Counted from the stretch's first letter, positions 15,426 through 24,754 are shown. The stretch is DNA of 64,000 bases from Massilia frigida (GCF_011682175.1 NZ_WHJG01000008.1:143270-207269), one strand, 5' to 3'. The notes: a model not told the origin generated them from the letters alone. Made by a program: numbers and translations.

Positions 15426-15510
15426 TGGTGCCCACGGAGGGACTCGAACCCCCACACCTCGCGGCACATGGACCTGAACCATGCGCGTCTACCAATTCCG
15501 CCACGTGGGC
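15426..15510 (-). tRNA. tRNA-Leu (CAG), copy 2 in transcription order
   Basis: An 85-nt class II tRNA with encoded CCA. Acceptor stem GCCCACG / CGTGGGC, D-arm with GGTAGAC, anticodon loop TTCAGGT (anticodon CAG), a long variable arm (GCCGCGAGGTGTG region) and a T-loop GTTCGAG are all present. It is identical to the copy 163 bp away. Confidence 0.96.
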
Positions 15511-15588
15511 ACTGATACAGCTACTACAACAGTTTTACTGCCAACTACTTTACTACTTGGTACTCTCAGGAAAACATCTTCCAGGGAG

Positions 15589-15673
15589 TGGTGCCCACGG
15601 AGGGACTCGAACCCCCACACCTCGCGGCACATGGACCTGAACCATGCGCGTCTACCAATTCCGCCACGTGGGC
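15589..15673 (-). tRNA. tRNA-Leu (CAG), copy 1 in transcription order
   Basis: The same 85-nt sequence as the downstream copy, including CCA. Transcription on the minus strand would produce both from one precursor. Confidence 0.96.
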
Positions 15674-15726
15674 ATTATCTTGCCTACTTCTTTTGCTGCA
15701 AGCCGGCGTTGCCGCCGACTTCTGCT

Positions 15727-15732
15727 ATCATA
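15727..15732 (-). promoter_or_regulatory. Probable -10 element of the tRNA-Leu promoter
   Basis: TATGAT on the minus strand, about 54 bases upstream of the first tRNA-Leu. The same hexamer is used before the tRNA-Ser genes in this window. The -35 region is poorly conserved. Confidence 0.4.
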
Positions 15733-16030
15733 CTCGCTTTCGGAGTTTTGCGCCAGACTAACTTTCGTTACTCTTTTTGCTCTACACCATGCAGATATGC
15801 TGCGTTTTTCTTCCGCGTCGACGTTGTGTTTCCGCGAAAGACCAAAATTATAGCCGAAAATTTGGAAATGTCACAGGCCTGAGCGAAGAATCTTTCAAAG
15901 CACGCTTCGGTTAGGCGAATCGGACCGACCTCCGTTACACTACGCCTATCACCGTGTCAATAATCACTGTGTCAGCTATCCGGTCAGGCATTTCCCGCGA
16001 GCGCTGCCAAAAACAATTATAGAAAACCAT

Positions 16031-18553
16031 TTGAACCAAATTACTCATACCATTCCCAGCCGCGAGGACATTCTCGGCATTTTCCGCAACGCGGGCACGA
16101 CGCTTGATCTTGAAGCCATCGCCCGCACGCTCAAGGTCAAGCCAGCCGCGCTGGAGGTGTTAACCAGGCGTTTGAATGCCATGCAGCGCGACGGCCAGAT
16201 CCACGCCGACGCCGATGGCAATTACGCCCTGGCCGACCATTCCGGCTTCATCGCCGGCAAGGTCAGTGCGCACCGCGACGGTTTCGGCTTCGTCATCCCT
16301 GACGAACCGGGTGAAGACCTGTTCCTGTCCGACAAAGAGATGCAGAAAGTCCTGCATGGCGACCGTGTGCTCGCCAAAGTCACAGGAACCGATCGCCGCG
16401 GCCGCCTTGAAGGCACCATCGTCGAAGTCGTCACGCGCGCCAATAGTCATGTGATCGGCCGCCTGCTCAATGAGAACGGCGTCTGGATCGTCGCTCCCGA
16501 AGACAAGCGCATCGGCCAGGACATCCTGGTGGCCGGTTCGCCGGGCAAGGCCAAGGCGGGGCAGATCGTCAGCGTCGAGCTGAGCGAGCAGCCATCGCGC
16601 TTCAAGCAGCCGGCCGGCCGCGTGGTCGAAGTGCTCGGCGACCTGGACGATCCCGGCATGGAAATCGAAATTGCCGTGCGCAAGTTCGGCGTGCCGCATA
16701 TCTTTTCCGCCGCCGCGCTCAAGTCCGCCGCCAAGCTGCCCGGCGAAGTGCGCGAAGCCGACCTGCAAGACCGGGTCGACCTGCGCGATGTGCCGCTGGT
16801 CACCATCGACGGCGAAGACGCGCGCGACTTCGACGATGCGGTGTACTGCGAGCCGGTCAAGGTCGGCAAGGCCAACTGCTTCCGCCTGATCGTGGCGATT
16901 GCCGACGTGTCCCATTATGTGAAGCCGAACGATGCGCTCGACGTCGATGCGCTCGAACGCAGTACGTCGGTGTATTTCCCGCGCCGCGTGATTCCCATGC
17001 TGCCCGAGAAGCTCTCGAACGGCCTGTGTTCGCTGAACCCGGCCGTCGACCGCCTCACGCTCGTCTGCGATGCCGTCATTTCGGACAAGGGCGAGATCAA
17101 GGCGTACCAGTTCTATCCGGCCGTGATCCACTCGGCCGCGCGCCTGACCTATAACGAAGTGGCCGATATCCTCGGCAACACCGCCGGTCCGGAAGCGGCG
17201 CGCCGTCCGGCCATCGTCCCGCACCTGCTCAATCTGTACGACGTGTATCACGCGCTGCACAAGGCGCGCCAGGTACGCGGTGCGATCGATTTCGAAACCA
17301 CCGAAACCTATATCGTCTGCAATGCGCTGGGCAAGATCGAAAAGATCATTCCGCGCACCCGCAACGATGCGCACAAGGTGATCGAGGAATGCATGCTGGC
17401 CGCCAACGTTTGCGCGGCTGACCTCTTGATCCGCCACAAGCATCCGGGCACCTACCGCATCCACGCCTCGCCGACCAAGGAAAAGCTCACCCAAGTGCGC
17501 ACCTTCCTCAAGCAGGTCGGCCTGAATCTGAACGGTGGCGACAAGCCGACCGCCAACGATTACGCCGAACTGATGAAGCAGATCAAGGACCGTCCGGACG
17601 CCTCGCTGCTGCAAACCATGCTGCTGCGTTCGATGCAGCAAGCGGTCTACAGCCCGGACAATATCGGCCACTTCGGCCTGGCGTACGAGGCATATGCCCA
17701 CTTCACCAGCCCGATCCGCCGCTATCCCGACTTGCTGACCCACCGCGCCATCAAGGCCATTTTGCTCGGTAAAAAGTACGAGCCGAAGGGCATCGACCTG
17801 ACCGGCTTGAATTCGACCGTGTCGAACGCCGCGCGCAAGCAGCAGGCCAAGGACAAGGCCGATGGCAAGCAAAAGAACGAAAAAGACCTGACCATCTGGG
17901 ACGCCCTGGGCGTGCACTGCTCGGCCAACGAGCGCCGTGCCGACGAAGCGTCGCGCGATGTCGAAGCCTGGCTCAAGTGCTACTTCATCAAGGACAAGCT
18001 GGGTGAGGAATTCACCGGCGTGGTCTCGGGCGTGACCACCTTCGGCATCTTCGTGCAGCTCGACGCGCTGTTCGTCGAAGGCCTGGTGCACATCACCGAA
18101 CTCGGTACCGATTACTTCCAGTACGATGACGCGCGCCACGAACTGCGCGGCGAACGCACCGGCAAGCGCTACCAGCTGACCGACCGCGTGACGGTGCAGG
18201 TCTCGCGCGTCGACCTCGAAGCGCGCAAGATCGACCTGGTGCTGGCCGGTAGCAGCGTGCAGGCCGATAGCGGCGCGGGCAAGCCGAAAAGCGCCGCCCA
18301 CAAGGCGCTCGACGCCAAGCCGGCCAAGTCAAGCAAGTCGGGCCGCTCGTCCGGCAAGAGTGCCGGTGGCAGCGCGGGCAACACGCCTTCGCGTTACGAA
18401 CTCGACGAGAGCGTCGGCGCGGAAGCATCGGGCAGCAAGCCGAAACGCAGCAAGTCCGGGTCGACGGCCAGCAAGGCGCCATCCCGGTCGGCAAAACCAG
18501 CAGTTGGTACGAGCAATAAAACATCAAGCAAAACGAATAAGAGCAAGCGATAA
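16031..18553 (+). CDS. rnr: Ribonuclease R
   Basis: 840 aa from a TTG start; no better start exists in frame. An N-terminal winged-helix region (about 8-70) precedes two cold-shock-like OB folds (about 75-215). The RNB catalytic domain begins near residue 240 with TIDGEDARDFDDAVY, whose aspartates bind magnesium. An S1 domain (about 655-735) has GEEFTGVVSGVTTFGIFVQL, and a Lys/Ser-rich tail of roughly 100 residues ends in SKTNKSKR. RNase R is a processive 3'-5' exoribonuclease that degrades structured RNA and takes part in trans-translation and rRNA quality control. It is followed 3 bp later by rlmB, the usual rnr-rlmB pair. Confidence 0.96.
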   Translation: MNQITHTIPSREDILGIFRNAGTTLDLEAIARTLKVKPAALEVLTRRLNAMQRDGQIHADADGNYALADHSGFIAGKVSAHRDGFGFVIPDEPGEDLFLSDKEMQKVLHGDRVLAKVTGTDRRGRLEGTIVEVVTRANSHVIGRLLNENGVWIVAPEDKRIGQDILVAGSPGKAKAGQIVSVELSEQPSRFKQPAGRVVEVLGDLDDPGMEIEIAVRKFGVPHIFSAAALKSAAKLPGEVREADLQDRVDLRDVPLVTIDGEDARDFDDAVYCEPVKVGKANCFRLIVAIADVSHYVKPNDALDVDALERSTSVYFPRRVIPMLPEKLSNGLCSLNPAVDRLTLVCDAVISDKGEIKAYQFYPAVIHSAARLTYNEVADILGNTAGPEAARRPAIVPHLLNLYDVYHALHKARQVRGAIDFETTETYIVCNALGKIEKIIPRTRNDAHKVIEECMLAANVCAADLLIRHKHPGTYRIHASPTKEKLTQVRTFLKQVGLNLNGGDKPTANDYAELMKQIKDRPDASLLQTMLLRSMQQAVYSPDNIGHFGLAYEAYAHFTSPIRRYPDLLTHRAIKAILLGKKYEPKGIDLTGLNSTVSNAARKQQAKDKADGKQKNEKDLTIWDALGVHCSANERRADEASRDVEAWLKCYFIKDKLGEEFTGVVSGVTTFGIFVQLDALFVEGLVHITELGTDYFQYDDARHELRGERTGKRYQLTDRVTVQVSRVDLEARKIDLVLAGSSVQADSGAGKPKSAAHKALDAKPAKSSKSGRSSGKSAGGSAGNTPSRYELDESVGAEASGSKPKRSKSGSTASKAPSRSAKPAVGTSNKTSSKTNKSKR

Positions 18554-18556
18554 CAC

Positions 18557-19306
18557 ATGAAGAATAAAATGATTTTCGGGTTCCACGCGGTGACCTCGCG
18601 TCTGCGTCACGAGGCCTCGTCGGTGGAAGAAATTTTTGTCGATGCGACTCGCCAGGATCGCCGCATGCACGATCTCATCGCCAACGCCAAGGCGCTGGGC
18701 GTGCGCGTGATGCCGGTCGATTCGGCCCGCCTCGACAAGATCGTCGGAACCCGCCGCCACCAGGGCGTGATTGCCTTTGCCAGCCAGCTGGCGCTGGCGC
18801 GCAACCTGGATGAACTGCTCGACGCCATCGAAGGTCCGCCGCTGTTGCTGATCCTCGACGGCATCACCGATCCGCACAACCTGGGCGCCTGCCTGCGCGT
18901 GGCCGACGGTGTCGGCGCGCACGCGGTCATCGTGCCGAAGGACCGTGCGGTCGGCTTGAATGCCACGGCGGCCAAGGTCGCCAGCGGTGCGGCTGAAACC
19001 GTACCGTACATCACGGTCACGAACCTGGCGCGCACCATGCGCGAGCTCAAAGAGCGCGACATCCTGCTGATCGGCACCACCGATGATGCGGACAAGGGCT
19101 TGTACGAAGCCGATTTCAGTGGTCCGGCCGCGCTCGTCATGGGTTCGGAAGGCGAGGGCATGCGCCGCCTCACCCGCGAAACCTGCGACGTGCTGGTTGG
19201 TATTCCCATGTTCGGCTCCGTCGAGAGCCTGAACGTCTCGGTCGCGTCGGGCGTCTGCCTGTACGAAGCACGCCGCCAGCGCATCGCGCGCGAAGGCCAG
19301 GTCTAA
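18557..19306 (+). CDS. rlmB: 23S rRNA (guanosine-2'-O-)-methyltransferase RlmB
   Basis: 249 aa. It has the N-terminal substrate-binding domain ([13 protein letters not shown]) and the C-terminal SpoU/TrmH knotted domain with [17 protein letters not shown] (about 96-112), [12 protein letters not shown] and [20 protein letters not shown]. RlmB methylates G2251 of 23S rRNA (E. coli numbering) using S-adenosylmethionine. The length and motif set match the family. It starts 3 bp after the rnr stop, so the two are one operon. Confidence 0.95.
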   Translation: MKNKMIFGFHAVTSRLRHEASSVEEIFVDATRQDRRMHDLIANAKALGVRVMPVDSARLDKIVGTRRHQGVIAFASQLALARNLDELLDAIEGPPLLLILDGITDPHNLGACLRVADGVGAHAVIVPKDRAVGLNATAAKVASGAAETVPYITVTNLARTMRELKERDILLIGTTDDADKGLYEADFSGPAALVMGSEGEGMRRLTRETCDVLVGIPMFGSVESLNVSVASGVCLYEARRQRIAREGQV

Positions 19307-19322
19307 GTCCAGGACCGGGCAC

Positions 19323-19351
19323 GCCGGCGCGGAAATATCCGTGCCGGCGCG
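19323..19351 (+). terminator. Hairpin after rlmB
   Basis: GCCGGCGCGGA-AATA-TCCGTGCCGGC gives a long GC stem about 20 bases after the rlmB stop. It is not followed by a T-run, so it could be a weak or Rho-assisted terminator. Confidence 0.4.
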
Positions 19352-19363
19352 CCGCTCCTCCCC

Positions 19364-19504
19364 CTATTTGCAGGTTCTCATCTTGTTGGTGCTGTCCGTG
19401 GTGGACTTGCACGCATTGGCCACGTCGGTATGCGCGCCAATGTAGTCCACCCCTTGCATGGCGACGCAACACTGTAAATTTCTTGCAAGTATCGTCATGC
19501 GCAT
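19364..19504 (-). CDS. Very short Cys-containing frame, doubtful
   Basis: A 46-codon minus-strand frame (MRMTILARNLQCCVAMQG..., ending KMRTCK) lies in the rlmB-cysE gap. It reads less like the shadow frames around it and has four cysteines. There is no signal peptide and no clear binding site. It might be the remnant of a longer secreted protein or chance. Confidence 0.2.
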   Translation of the reverse strand: MRMTILARNLQCCVAMQGVDYIGAHTDVANACKSTTDSTNKMRTCK

Positions 19505-19586
19505 CTGGCAAATTGACCATACATAAGCGGGAGGCGGTCGGATACGCTACCATGCCTGTATCGCAACTGTCCCCACGTCCCTGTTT

Positions 19587-20327
19587 ATGTTTTTACACCT
19601 GCGCGAAGATATCAAGAGCATCATTGAACGCGACCCGGCCGCCCGTAACGGATGGGAAGTGTTCACTTGTTATCCCGGCTTTCAGGCCATCATGATGCAT
19701 CGCTGGGCGCAGGCTTGCTGGACCCGCAAGCTGAAATGGATCGGGCGCTTCATCTCGTATCTGGCGCGCATCCTGACCGGCATCGAGATCCACCCGGGCG
19801 CCACGATCGGGCGGCGCGTGTTCATCGACCATGGCTTCGGCGTGGTCATCGGCGAAACCGCCATCGTCGGCGACGACTGCACCATCTACCAGGGCGTGAC
19901 CCTGGGCGGCACCTCGCTCAACAGCGGCACCAAGCGCCATCCGACGCTGGAACGCGGCGTCATCATCGGCGCCGGCGCCAAGGTGCTCGGCTCGTTCACG
20001 GTGGGCGAGTATGCCAAGGTCGGCTCGAACGCGGTGGTGATCAAGCCGGTGCCGGCCGGCGCCACGGCGGTCGGCAACCCGGCCCACATCGTCCAGAAAG
20101 AGGCCGACACGCGCTCGAGCGCGCATCTGTTCTCGGCCTACGGGGTCACCCCGAACGGCGACGATCCGCTCTCCAAGGCCTTGCATGGCCTGATCAATCA
20201 CGCGGCGCGCCAGGACGAACAGCTGGACCGGCTGATGGCCCTGATGAAGACCGCCGGAATCGCCTGCCAGAGCACGCCCGAGTGTGATAAATTGGATTCG
20301 GTAAAGCTCAATAAACTGGTCGAGTAA
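19587..20327 (+). CDS. cysE: Serine O-acetyltransferase
   Basis: 246 aa. A helical N-terminus (LREDIKSIIERDPAARNGWEV) precedes a left-handed beta-helix of hexapeptide repeats (about 65-170). GTKRHPTLERGVIIGAGAKVLG (in two stretches) and the active-site DHGFGVVIGET are visible. It makes O-acetylserine from serine and acetyl-CoA, the carbon skeleton for cysteine. The C-terminal tail is longer than in the minimal plant/bacterial core and carries a Cys pair. It starts 10 bp ahead of no other cysteine gene; yceH follows within 10 bp, as seen in related genomes. Confidence 0.94.
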   Translation: MFLHLREDIKSIIERDPAARNGWEVFTCYPGFQAIMMHRWAQACWTRKLKWIGRFISYLARILTGIEIHPGATIGRRVFIDHGFGVVIGETAIVGDDCTIYQGVTLGGTSLNSGTKRHPTLERGVIIGAGAKVLGSFTVGEYAKVGSNAVVIKPVPAGATAVGNPAHIVQKEADTRSSAHLFSAYGVTPNGDDPLSKALHGLINHAARQDEQLDRLMALMKTAGIACQSTPECDKLDSVKLNKLVE

Positions 20328-20337
20328 GGACACACGC

Positions 20338-21018
20338 ATGACACTAGAAACAACGGGCGGCGCCGACGGCGCTGCCTTGCTGGACCCGTTTGAAATCCGC
20401 GTGCTGGCGGTGCTGGCCGAGAAAGAAGGCCTCACGCCCGACAATTATCCGATGTCGCTCAACGCCATCACCAACGGCTGCAACCAGCTGTCGAGCCGCG
20501 ATCCGGTGATGCAGCTGTCGGATGAAACCGTGCAGGATGTGCTGCAGCGCCTGATGCAGCGCAAGTTCGTCAACGGCATCACCCAGGCCGGCGCGCGCGT
20601 GACCAAGTACGAGCACCGCATGCGCATCAAATGGTCGCTGGAGCAAGACAAGCTGGCCGTGCTGACGATCCTGATGCTGCGCGGTTTGCAGACGGCGGGC
20701 GAAATCCGCACCCGCAGCGGGCGCCTGCACGAATTCAAGTCGGTGGCCGATGTCGAGGCTTGCCTGCAATTTCTGATCGATAAATACCCGCCGATCGTGG
20801 CCCGCCTGGCGCTCGCGCCGGGCACCAAGGAGCCGCGCTACGGCCAGCTTCTGGGCGGCGACGCCGCGTTGTCGCAGCAGGAATCCGCGTTCGGGGTGGT
20901 CAGCGCGCCAGCCCAGGGCAGCAGGGTGGCGCAGCTGGAACAGGAAGTGGCTTCCCTGCGCGCCGAGGTCGACGACCTCAAGCTGCAATTCCTGGCGTTC
21001 ACGACGCAGTTCGAGTAA
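20338..21018 (+). CDS. yceH: YceH family protein (DUF480)
   Basis: 226 aa. Two winged-helix repeats (about 15-105 and 110-180) carry the DUF480 signatures EIRVLAVLAEKEGLTPDNYPMSLNAI (in two stretches) and AEIRTRSGRLHEF. A C-terminal heptad-like coiled coil (VAQLEQEVASLRAEVDDLKLQF) follows. The family is conserved in proteobacteria with no firm biochemical role; winged helices suggest nucleic-acid or protein binding. It is transcribed with cysE (10-bp gap). Confidence 0.92.
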   Translation: MTLETTGGADGAALLDPFEIRVLAVLAEKEGLTPDNYPMSLNAITNGCNQLSSRDPVMQLSDETVQDVLQRLMQRKFVNGITQAGARVTKYEHRMRIKWSLEQDKLAVLTILMLRGLQTAGEIRTRSGRLHEFKSVADVEACLQFLIDKYPPIVARLALAPGTKEPRYGQLLGGDAALSQQESAFGVVSAPAQGSRVAQLEQEVASLRAEVDDLKLQFLAFTTQFE

Positions 21019-21980
21019 CTGGCGCCGGGCTTACCCCGGCCAGTACCTTCTCCACCAGGTCGCACGCTTCGCCCACCCCGGCGCTGGCGGCGGTCATTGC
21101 GGCCACCGCCTTGCAGCGGGCCGTGAGCGCCTGGTCGGCCGTCAGCCGCTTCAACTGGTCCGCCACCGCGCTGGCCGTGTAGCGTTTCGGCGCGATACAG
21201 CGGGCAACGCCAAGCCGCAGCGCGCGGCTGGCATTGTCGAACTGGTCGAACGCCATCGGCTGGATCAGTTGCGGCACGCCGGCCGCCAGCGCCTGGCTGG
21301 TCGAACCGATGCCGCCGTGATGGACAAACGCCGCCACGCGCGGCAACAGTGCCTTGAATGACACGTAATCGGCATGCGCCACGCCCGGGGGCAGCGCGGC
21401 CGGCAGCTGCGCTGTATGCGGGGTGATCAGGATGCCGCGCTTGCCGGACAGCCGGCACGCCTCGGCCGAGGCGGCATAAAACACGTGCGAGGTGGCGTTG
21501 GCGGTGCCGCTGGTGAACGCCACCGGCGCCGCGCCAGCATCGAGGAAAGCCTGGAGCTCCGCGCTGAGTGGGGCGCCGTCATCGAACAGCGGAAATGGGG
21601 TGGGATGAAAATTGGCCGGCGCGCAAGCGATTGAACGGAACGCCGTAGAGCGGATCGAGGAACTTGCGGTCCAGGGTGCGCCAGACCAGGCGCTCGACGG
21701 CGCGCGGCAGCGTTTCCATGTGGCCGAGCGGCGAAAAGCGCGGCGCCATGAACGCCGACCTGCTCACCGATGGCGACAAGTGCACCACCGCGCCGGGCAT
21801 GTTTTTCCCGCACCAGGGGGCTGGCGAAGGCCATGGTCGAACCGATCACCAAGGTCCGGCCCGGCCCGGAATAATATCGGCGCACATGGCGTCGTGGAAG
21901 AGCGGGACATAGCTCATGATCCCGGCGGCAAGGAGGGCCATCGCCTTCTTCGGATCGGTCGCTTCCGGCGCGTCCAGGAT
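20999..21980 (-). pseudogene. Frameshifted glycosyltransferase (UGT/macrolide-type)
   Basis: The C-terminal part in one frame (AFTSGTANATSHVFYAASAE; HHGGIGSTSQALAAGVPQLIQP; FDQFDNASRALRLGVARCI) is a typical GT1 nucleotide-sugar-binding half. The continuation upstream must switch frame near 21614 (NFHPTPFPLFDDGAPLS to VPFNRLRA), near 21806 (HLSPSVSRSAF to STMAFASPLVREK) and near 21855. The N-terminal domain is cut short by the TetR gene on the other strand. At least three indels make it a pseudogene. The family usually transfers sugars such as rhamnose to small molecules. Confidence 0.8.
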
Positions 21981-21986
21981 CATGGC

Positions 21987-22508
21987 GATTTGCGGACGGC
22001 CTTGCTGGACGCGGCCGAGGACCTGGTCGATGAAACGGGGGCTGGCGCGATCAGCCTGCGCGAGGTTGCGCGCCGGGCCGGCGTATCCGCCACGGCGTGC
22101 TACCGGCATTTCGAGGGCAAGGAAGCGTTGCTGGCGGCGCTGGCCGCCAAGGGCTACGCGGACTTCGCGCTGTACATCGAACAGGCTGCGGGCGGGGCGC
22201 AGGATGCCCTGGCCGCGGTCGGGCAGGCTTATGTCCGCTTCGCGCTGGAGCGCCCCGGGCGCTTTCGCCTGATGTACGGGCCGCTGATCGCCGACCGCAG
22301 CCGCCATCCCGGCCTGCAGGCGGCGGTGCAAGGCGTGACGCAGGCATTTGCACGCATGCTGCAAGGCAGTGGCGGGGAGGGCAAGGATGTGGCGGTGATG
22401 AGCCTGAAACTGTGGTGCATGGTGCACGGCCTGGCCCAGTTGCTGCTCGACGGAATGTTGCCGGGCCATGAGCCCGAGGTGCTGGCGCGCGCGCTGAGCG
22501 CGCGCTGA
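21987..22508 (+). CDS. TetR-family regulator, start codon unusual
   Basis: 173 aa from TTG 21987, preceded by AGGA at about 8-9 bases. The frame is open upstream without any sensible ATG or GTG near the domain start. The N-terminal helix-turn-helix is intact (RTALLDAAEDLV, ISLREVARRAGVSATACYRHFEGKEALL split at its turn), followed by a WHG/TetR_C_33-like ligand domain (RFALERPGRFRLMYGPLI). The 5' end abuts the decayed glycosyltransferase, its probable former target or neighbour. Either the TTG is the true start or the original start was lost in the same rearrangement. Confidence 0.75.
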   Translation, partial: DLRTALLDAAEDLVDETGAGAISLREVARRAGVSATACYRHFEGKEALLAALAAKGYADFALYIEQAAGGAQDALAAVGQAYVRFALERPGRFRLMYGPLIADRSRHPGLQAAVQGVTQAFARMLQGSGGEGKDVAVMSLKLWCMVHGLAQLLLDGMLPGHEPEVLARALSAR

Positions 22509-22510
22509 GC

Positions 22511-22541
22511 GGGCGCCGTTCCCGCGCGGGGTCCGGCGCCC
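22511..22541. terminator. Hairpin between convergent TetR and ABC permease genes
   Basis: GGGCGCCG / CGGCGCCC stem with a GC-rich loop sits 3 bases after the TetR stop and before the convergent permease. It lacks T-runs; the bidirectional terminator role is inferred from position. Confidence 0.4.
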
Positions 22542-22578
22542 CGGGGTAACGGCGCGCTCGCGGCAAATGGGCCGGGCG

Positions 22579-23538
22579 TCAGCCTTCGTCGCGCAAGCGG
22601 CGCAGGCGGATCGCGGCGTACATCATCGCCATTCCGGCAACCGCCCCGACCCACGCGCCGGGCGACGCCAGGGTAGCCCAGGAATCGGCCAGCAGCCCAT
22701 TGACGCGGTCGATCGCGACATGCGCACCGTGGCTACCCATCGCGCTGGTCTCGCCGCCCAGCCAGCTGCCGGGCGCCAGGCCGAGCAGGATCCGCCCCAC
22801 CACCGTTTGCATCAGCGTGCCGGCAGCGGGTCCGGCCCCCAGCACATAGGTGATCCACTTGACCAGCACGAGCGCAATCACCGGCACGCCCACGGCCCAC
22901 AAAAAGACCTTGGAGCGGGCCCAGGCCGACACCATCAGCAGCCAGCCGACCGTCGGCAGCGCCCAGATCACATACACCGGCAGCATGCCCAGCGAGCGCA
23001 GCGGGGCCAGCAGGAAAATCGGGCTGGAGAGCACCGGGCCGAACAGGTTCACCCCGTTCAGCGCCGCGATCGCGCCGGCGAACAAGACCAGCAGCACCGA
23101 GGTCGCCGTGCTCACGCCAATGACGATCAGGGGCGCCACCATGGTCACCGTGATCACTTTCGACAGCACCGTATGCGTGTCCGACAGCGGCAGCGACTTC
23201 CAGAACAGGATGCTGCGGTCGCGCCGCTCGTCATACAGCGCGGCCAGGCAGTAGAAAAACGTGGACGCGGCCAGCAGCAGCAATAGCGGCGAGGCGGCCA
23301 GCAGGCTGAGCGTGGCGAGCAGGTCGCCCACGCCGGCCAGGCCGCCGGGCATGGCCGCGCGGCCCGCTGCCGCTGCCGCCAGCAGGTGGCGGAAGGGCGC
23401 TTCGGACCAGTACATGCCAAAGCCCAGCGTCAGGGCGGTGACGCCGACCATCACGACCGCGAGGATCACGGGCGCGTAAAAAAACGCTCCCTTGTGCTCC
23501 CAGAACTCGCGTTTAAGCAGCCATTTCAGGGTATTCAT
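22579..23538 (-). CDS. ABC transporter permease (multi-helix, ABC-2-like)
   Basis: 319 aa with about six or seven hydrophobic helices. The N-terminal MNTLKWLLKREFWEHKGAFFYAP is followed by a membrane segment, a large extracytoplasmic part with AALYDERRDRSILFWKSLPLSDTHTVLSK (two runs), then further helices. The DERRDRSILFWKSLP block is characteristic of permeases partnered with YtrA-type GntR operons. It overlaps the ATPase gene by 4 bp (ATGA). The substrate is unknown; such systems are often induced by cell-wall-active compounds. Confidence 0.8.
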   Translation of the reverse strand: MNTLKWLLKREFWEHKGAFFYAPVILAVVMVGVTALTLGFGMYWSEAPFRHLLAAAAAGRAAMPGGLAGVGDLLATLSLLAASPLLLLLAASTFFYCLAALYDERRDRSILFWKSLPLSDTHTVLSKVITVTMVAPLIVIGVSTATSVLLVLFAGAIAALNGVNLFGPVLSSPIFLLAPLRSLGMLPVYVIWALPTVGWLLMVSAWARSKVFLWAVGVPVIALVLVKWITYVLGAGPAAGTLMQTVVGRILLGLAPGSWLGGETSAMGSHGAHVAIDRVNGLLADSWATLASPGAWVGAVAGMAMMYAAIRLRRLRDEG

Positions 23539-24392
23539 GCGTAGCTTCCTTTCATGGTCGCGACGAACAGGTCGGCGACGCTGGGATTGCGGGTCTCGCC
23601 CAAGGCGGCGAGCTGCTCGCGCGCCACGCCGTCGAACAGCATGACCGACTTGCCGAACACGGTGCGCTGGTCGATCGGCTGCAAGGCGCTGGCGGCGTTG
23701 ACTTTGTCGGGTGCGACCATGACCTCGACGAAACGTGCCCCGACCTCGTCCATCGAGGCCGACAGCACGATCTTGCCGTCGCGGATGAACATCAGGTCGG
23801 TGAGGATGTGCTCGACCTCCTCGACCTGGTGGGTGGTGATGATGATGGTCTTGTTCTCGTCGAAATAGTCTTCCAGCAGGTTCTGGTAAAACTGCTTGCG
23901 GTACAGGATGTCCAGGCCCAGGGTCGGCTCGTCGAGCACCAGCAGCTTGGCGTCGATAGCCATCACCAGCGCCAGGTGCAGCTGCACGATCATGCCCTTG
24001 GACATGGCCTTGACCTTCATCTCCGGCTTGAGCTTGGTCGCGGCCAGGTAGCGTTCAGCCTTGGCGCGGTCGAAGCGCGGGTGCACGCCGGCCACGAAGG
24101 CGATCGCCTCGGATACGCGCAGCCAGCGCGGCAGGATCGCCACGTCGGCGATGAAGCACACTTGCTGCATCAGCGCATCGCGCTCGGTGCGCGGGTCGAA
24201 GCCGAGCACCGACAGCGTGCCCTCGAACGCGGTCAGGCCGAGCGCGGCCTTGAGGGTGGTGGTCTTGCCGGACCCGTTGGGGCCGATCAAGCCGACGATC
24301 CTGCCGGCGGGAATCTCGAAGCTGATGTTGTCGATCGCTACCGACTTGCCGTAGCGCTTGCTCAAGCCACGGGCTGTCATGACGGCGCTCAT
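23535..24392 (-). CDS. ABC transporter ATP-binding protein
   Basis: 285 aa from ATG 24392, overlapping the GntR gene by 4 bp. It contains Walker A GPNGSGKTT (about 38-46), Q-loop region QQVCFIADVAILP, degenerate signature MSKGMIVQLHLAL in place of LSGGQ, Walker B LLVLDEPTLGLD and switch ITTHQVEEVEH. The signature change is typical of this YtrB-like subgroup. The C-terminal 80 residues form an extra domain. It pairs with the downstream permease. The longer open frame extending to 24893 is not coding. Confidence 0.88.
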   Translation of the reverse strand: MSAVMTARGLSKRYGKSVAIDNISFEIPAGRIVGLIGPNGSGKTTTLKAALGLTAFEGTLSVLGFDPRTERDALMQQVCFIADVAILPRWLRVSEAIAFVAGVHPRFDRAKAERYLAATKLKPEMKVKAMSKGMIVQLHLALVMAIDAKLLVLDEPTLGLDILYRKQFYQNLLEDYFDENKTIIITTHQVEEVEHILTDLMFIRDGKIVLSASMDEVGARFVEVMVAPDKVNAASALQPIDQRTVFGKSVMLFDGVAREQLAALGETRNPSVADLFVATMKGSYA

Positions 24393-24754
24393 GATTTGTC
24401 TCCGTCTTGCCGGCGCAGCAATTGGTCGACATCGAGGCCGAGGCGGCGGATACGTTCGAGCATGGCCGGCCATTCTTCGCGCACGAAGCGCTCGCGTTCG
24501 CTGGCGAGCAGTTTTTCGCTCGCGCCTTCGGTCACATACATGCCAATTCCCCTTCGTTTTTCCACAAGTTGCTCGTCCACCAGTTCCTGGTAGGCGCGCG
24601 AGACGGTGATCGGATTGAGCTGGTATTCGGCCGCCACCTGGCGGACCGAGGGCAGGGCGTCGCCGGCTTTCAGGGCGCCATCGAGCATCATGCCGATGAC
24701 TTTGTCCTTGAGCTGGCGGTAGATGGGCGTGTTGTCGTTCCAGCCGATCGTCAT
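24389..24754 (-). CDS. GntR-family regulator, YtrA subfamily
   Basis: 121 aa. It has an N-terminal winged helix (PIYRQLKDKVIGMMLDGALKAGDALPSVRQVAAEYQLNPITVSRAYQEL as several consecutive runs) and a short C-terminal tail of two helices, the YtrA hallmark. YtrA regulators repress their own operon, normally an ABC transporter, and are relieved by cell-envelope stress. It is first in a three-gene operon with the ATPase and permease. Confidence 0.88.
   Translation of the reverse strand: MTIGWNDNTPIYRQLKDKVIGMMLDGALKAGDALPSVRQVAAEYQLNPITVSRAYQELVDEQLVEKRRGIGMYVTEGASEKLLASERERFVREEWPAMLERIRRLGLDVDQLLRRQDGDKS

Noticed and set aside
15425..15882. Frames reading GLEPPHLAAHGPEPCAST across the tRNA-Leu genes
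   Set aside because: Antisense translation of tRNA-Leu; not a gene.
16160..18301. 713-codon open frame on the minus strand opposite rnr
   Set aside because: Antisense shadow of a well supported RNase R gene.
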